64,000 bases of DNA from Selaginella moellendorffii. Its lineage: Eukaryota > Streptophyta > Lycopodiopsida > Selaginellales > Selaginellaceae. This document shows, piece after piece, positions 60,364 to 64,000 of the stretch. Under the pieces are notes generated by a model. That model searched no databases, was not told the origin of the DNA, and saw only the letters and a program-made list of their open reading frames with translations. The stretch covers positions 2,511,663 to 2,575,662 of the forward strand of contig NW_003314274.1 of the NCBI RefSeq assembly GCF_000143415.4, given 5' to 3'. Positions within the stretch are counted from its first letter, which is position 1. Every line of letters begins with the position of its first letter. The position numbers and the translations under genes are program-made.

Positions 60364-61343
60364 TTATTCTTTTCGCTGTTTTGTCGGGATTCTGTGACTT
60401 AGTGCTATCAGGGAGAGCCAGGACTGTAAATCCCTGTTTTGTAAGATTTTGTATACTTGGCTGTCTATGTGTTGTCGGCAGATTGGACATTCATCCTTTG
60501 ATCCTTTGATAACCTGGAGAAAATGAAGAGAACGATGAGCAAAGTTCAAAGCCGAGAGAGAAAAGAGAGATTTTTACCTTCAGGATACACTGCACTCAAA
60601 AGGTATGGCTGCGGTCCAGTTTGGGTGGCTCTACACAGTGCTCTGGACAAAGAACAGGAAGAAACGAAGTAAGCTTGGATTGTTACAACAATTTGCGAGA
60701 GTGGGGCTTACTGAGACAGATGCAGCAAATGATGTTGTTGTGTGGCGGTGCGAGGTTGAAAACTTCATTGAGATCCAGCCCCATCATCTTCTCTTTGATT
60801 GACAGAGATGGAGGTTGATCATGGTGTTCTTCCGGTATGCGCGAGTTGGAAGAGCTCTCGCTGTGATGCGGGCTGGCGAATGGACTCTCGGGAAGGTTGT
60901 GTCCATTCCCATCAGTGCTGCTAGAAGTTTCCAAAGTGAGTAATCAAGTTCTATCATATGACTGTGACATAAGCATCATCGGGAAGTGGATGAAGAGCTT
61001 CACTCTCATCGCCACCTTCGCCCTCCAGCACGTCCATGACGAATCCGAAGGGATTGCTTGACTGGACCTATCATTATCTGCCCTATCATTTTGAAAACTT
61101 AGTGCCAGAGAAGATCCAAACAAAAAAAATCCAACCTTCCAGTGTTAGCACGGCTTCATTCATCCCATTCCCATGGCTGCCGCTACTGCTACCGCCACTG
61201 TTGTTATGCTCCATGATTCGTAGAGTTCCAGGAACCTCGGGGGAGTCCAAGCTAACGTGAACTCCATTGAGGTTGGTCGTGGAAGCGGTGCTGTTTAGCT
61301 TCCTGTCTTGCTCGTCGAGCAGTAGTAACTTTGCAGTTGTCAC
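60364..61343 (-). pseudogene. RING-finger (E3 ligase-like) gene with damaged zinc ligands
   Basis: The N-terminal part at about 61135-61343 (SLDSPEVPGTLRIMEHNN) is followed by an acidic segment near 60965-61040, a Ser/Pro-rich part at 60740-60934, and a RING: ICCICLS (about 60705), an exon at about 60560-60625, then KGSKDECPICRQHIDSQVY (60470-60515). In the middle RING exon the expected Cys before His reads Arg (LDRSHTF) and the next ligand is TGA, a stop. The splice sites around that exon are good (GTAAGC...CCAG, GTAAAA...CCAG). Probably a dead copy of a RING ubiquitin ligase with a WLSLIALSHRI tail. Confidence 0.55.
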
Positions 61344-61359
61344 AGCCTCCGCAGCCTCT

Positions 61360-61500
61360 ACCTCGGCAGCACGGTCTCGGAGCGAATCTTGTAGATGCGA
61401 TTGCAGATGTAGATGTTGTCAGGCTTCATGTCCAGGTGAGCAAGGCTGTGCCGAGTGAATGTGCTTCAAAGCGTTTAAGAGCTTAAATCGCCTTGTCCCA
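61360..61500 (-). pseudogene. WEE1: WEE1-like kinase catalytic-loop fragment
   Basis: The minus strand reads ALKHIHS, then in another frame LAHLDMKPDNIYICN.IYKI, which matches the HxDxKPxN catalytic loop and the IY..NG.YK.GD region of WEE1 kinases. A frameshift lies between the two pieces, the DFG segment is missing (KIRSETVLPR), and no other kinase subdomain was found nearby. A short captured or decayed fragment. Confidence 0.5.
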
Positions 61501-62383
61501 TTTCCTGACAGTGGAGTAAGAGTGAAGATCATACAAATTCTACGCACCACAAATACCTTGATTTAATGGAACTCCTCATGAAGAGCCAAAAGTGGAGATA
61601 CATCGTGTATGAGAATACCAAAGTTATGAAAGAAGAATGACAAATAACAACTTGCGATGGGGTTCTCAGGAGCAAAGACACTTCTCAGGAGCAAAGACAC
61701 CAGCGTTGACACAGCGCCTCCGATTTGGATCGCAAATCGGCAGCAGCGGCAGGGCTCTCTCGCCATCTCATAAACCCTAGAAAAACATACAAAACAAAAC
61801 CAATTCACTTGACAGGCCACGACAGTCATGTGGCACACGTCGCCGGGCCTTCCTCTCTTGCAACACACGGTTTGGCCGCCTCCCATTCGCCGGGAGCAAA
61901 CATCAGCGCGATTATTCTCTAACACGTGGTTAAAGAAATAACCCCTTTACAGTTACCCCCCCCATCGGACGGCTGCGATTGGCTGGATCTGGCGGCCCAC
62001 AAAGTTCGGCATTTGCTCCTTATAGTAGTAGATAGTGGGGGCTTCATCCATGGCAGATTATGTGCAAATATTTGCTGGCACACATGCGTAATCTCAGCAA
62101 AACTTAAACTCATGACAAAATTCACGGTAAAGTGGAAAAATAATAGTTGTTATTTCTGAGCCCATGAATGAGCTTTTGGAGGTGCTTGTATGTTTTACAG
62201 CCTTTACTCACTTCTGCGCTGGCACTATCCATCAATTCAGCAGCTCGGAATTTGCACATAAAAGAGGTCGTTGGACACAAATTTTGTGGGGACTTTTATC
62301 GCTCACGGATTGCCTCGCCAAGCAAGCTAGCAGATGCTTTCTTCACAAGGCATTGCAAGGAATGAGCTTTTTACACTCTGCAG
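61501..62383. other. Intergenic; third copy of the recurring upstream sequence
   Basis: No gene seen. 61810-61925 carries CACTTGACAGG, an ACACGT string, GGTTTGGCCGCCTCCCATT and CAAACATCAG, which recur at 60255-60340 and 58100-58195. Open frames such as 62164-62514 mix frames of the ARF-GEF remnant downstream. Confidence 0.4.
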
Positions 62384-64000
62384 GAAGGAATCAAACTATT
62401 CAACCAGAAGCTTGCAAGGGTATTGATTTCATTGTAAAAGCCAAGAAAGTGGAGAAAATTCCTGAAAAGGTTGTCAAGTTCCTCCTGAGTACCATAGGTC
62501 TCACAAAGGCCTGATCGGGGATTATCTGGGTGAAAAAGAGGAGTTTGGGCTATTACAGATGTCTAAAGCTGAGACATTGATGATGGAAAGGATCTTCCTG
62601 AAGAGTTTATGGGAGGATTATATGACCGTATAGTGAACAAAGAAAGTAAAATGAAAGTGGATAATGTTATTCCGGTCACAAAACCCAGCTGGGGAGGACA
62701 ATAATTTCCTGCTGGGATTGACAACATCATGAACATAGTTATCCAAAAGCCTAAAGAAGAGAAGCTGTTTAGGTCCAGTGAAGACGCGATTTGTTATATG
62801 CAAGATCAACTCAAAGAAAAGCTGCGAAACCAGAGTAAGCTTCATAGTTTCCTTATTGTTTTGATAGCATTGCCTTCATTTTCTACTAGATCTGCATACT
62901 ATGCTGCGACAGACGTGGAAATTGTTAAGCCAAGTTTCATGGGGACCCATGCTTGCGGGGCCTAGTGTCCCACAAGGGTTGCGACGAGGTTGTGACTTCA
63001 CCGCGCCTGGAAGGGTTCAGGCATGCGACACATATCACTGCAGTGATGTGCATGCAAATACAGCGGGATGCTTTTGTGACTTCTCTTGCAAAGTTTACAT
63101 CGCTACATTCTCCTGTGGATGTCAAGCAGAAAAACGTGAATGCTATCAAGGTAAATTTAGTGTGATGACATATGGTGCTTACCCTGACCAAATATTGCAA
63201 ATGAATAAGGAAATTATTTGCAGCACGCATGGGAGCATGTACTTACATGCGTTTCACGATTGATCATCTTTATCTCATTGGCGGCTCTTCATGATGCTAC
63301 TTTCTTTTCAAACGATCTAGAAAAGACTAAGCTATCAACTGCTCCAAAAAGAAAAGGAAGATTGTGTTTGCTGCTCTAGCTGCACGTTGAGGACCATATG
63401 ACAGTACTGGTGGCAGGCAGAGCCCAGTACCTGGTGCAGTCACTGCAGAGCAAATGAGTAATCTCTTTTCAAATCTCATTTTGCTCGGTCAAATTGATTC
63501 GAACGAAGCTAACAAAATTTTTACTCGAAGTCAAGCCTTAAGTAGTGAAGGAAATGTGGACTTTGTAAAAGCATTGTGCAAAGTGTCCATGGATGAACTG
63601 CGATCTCCTACTGATCCACAAGTGTTCAGTCTCACCAAATTTTTGGAAATCTCATAAGTGATTTGATTGTGACGTATTCACTCGCTTGTTGTATAGGCAC
63701 TTCGATCAGGCTGGTCTGGAGGAGGATGTGGAATACATTGTCTGACTATTTTGTTACTGTCGGGTGTTCAAGCAATTTCTCAGTTGCTATGTATACCATG
63801 GACTCTCTCTGGCAGTTAGCGGATCGTGACGAGCTTGCAAATTACAACTTCCAGAGTCAGTTTATGTGGCCTTTTGTCATCATCATGCAGAGAAGTGCCT
63901 CTGTTGAAATACAAGAATTTATCATCCGTTGTGTCTCTCAAATGGTGTGCAACGTGAGATCTGGCTTGAAAATTACGTTTATAGTAACAAAGTTTTCAGA
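62384..64000 (+). pseudogene. BIG-type ARF guanine-nucleotide exchange factor remnant, SEC7 core deleted
   Basis: Plus-strand pieces align in order to plant BIG ARF-GEFs. EGIKLFNQK and KGIDFIVKAKKV (62384-62500, with a 1-bp frameshift), IGDYLGEKEEF (about 62515-62550), then directly GKDLPEEFMGGLYDRI (62588-62640), SSEDAICYMQDQLKEK (62774-62822), WGPMLAG (about 62935), EGFRHATHITAVMCMQ (63010-63055), RDAFVTSLAKFTSLHSP (63065-63115), FTRSQALSSEG and VKALCKVSMDELRSPTDP (63520-63620). The roughly 100-residue stretch holding the SEC7 catalytic glutamate is missing between IGDYLGEKEEF and GKDLPEEF. Stops and frameshifts are frequent throughout. The remnant runs off the window end. Confidence 0.75.

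Overview
The window looks like nuclear DNA of a land plant with unusually compact genes. A Pol IV/V second-largest subunit gene is plant-specific, and nearly every intron I could place is 44-66 bp with GT-AG ends. That intron size, next to a large graveyard of LTR elements, fits a lycophyte such as Selaginella. The organism assignment is inference; no search was run.

Genic left arm (1-8619). Three well-preserved genes sit almost end to end: the 3' part of a monoacylglycerol-lipase/caffeoylshikimate-esterase-type hydrolase (+), a complete 18-exon GBA2-type glucosylceramidase (-), and a complete 5-exon NRPD2/NRPE2 gene (+). The first two converge with 60 bp between stop codons; the second and third diverge with 86 bp between start codons.

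Transposon block (about 8.6-56.4 kb). Its scaffold is a family of non-coding, LARD-like LTR elements: LTR about 1.8 kb, ends TGTGAG...CTTACA, primer-binding site matching initiator tRNA-Met. At least three copies are nested in one another. The innermost (39837-48003, minus) is intact with a 5-bp TSD. Nested in these are three TRIM-type mini LTR elements, a solo LTR of a second LTR family, and an intron-bearing chromodomain Ty3/Gypsy pol. Both LTR families carry an internal purine-rich minisatellite followed by a shared module. Near the left end a decayed Ty3/Gypsy pol (minus) is split by a 9.0-kb TIR DNA transposon (16704-25696, 9-bp TSD). That transposon carries two divergent genes: a SWIM-type transposase (+) and a protein joining a ParB-like domain to a DNA-methyltransferase-like domain (-). 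A row of six palindromes lies between them. Both genes now contain in-frame stops. This two-gene element is the most unusual object in the window.

Right arm (54.5-64 kb). A broken Helitron Rep/HUH gene (-) is followed by a series of damaged gene pieces: an unrecognised spliced gene, a RING-finger gene with lost zinc ligands, a WEE1-like kinase scrap, and a BIG-type ARF-GEF lacking its SEC7 core. A related upstream sequence recurs three times beside them. This could reflect Helitron gene capture, but that is inference. No rRNA, tRNA or CRISPR features were seen.
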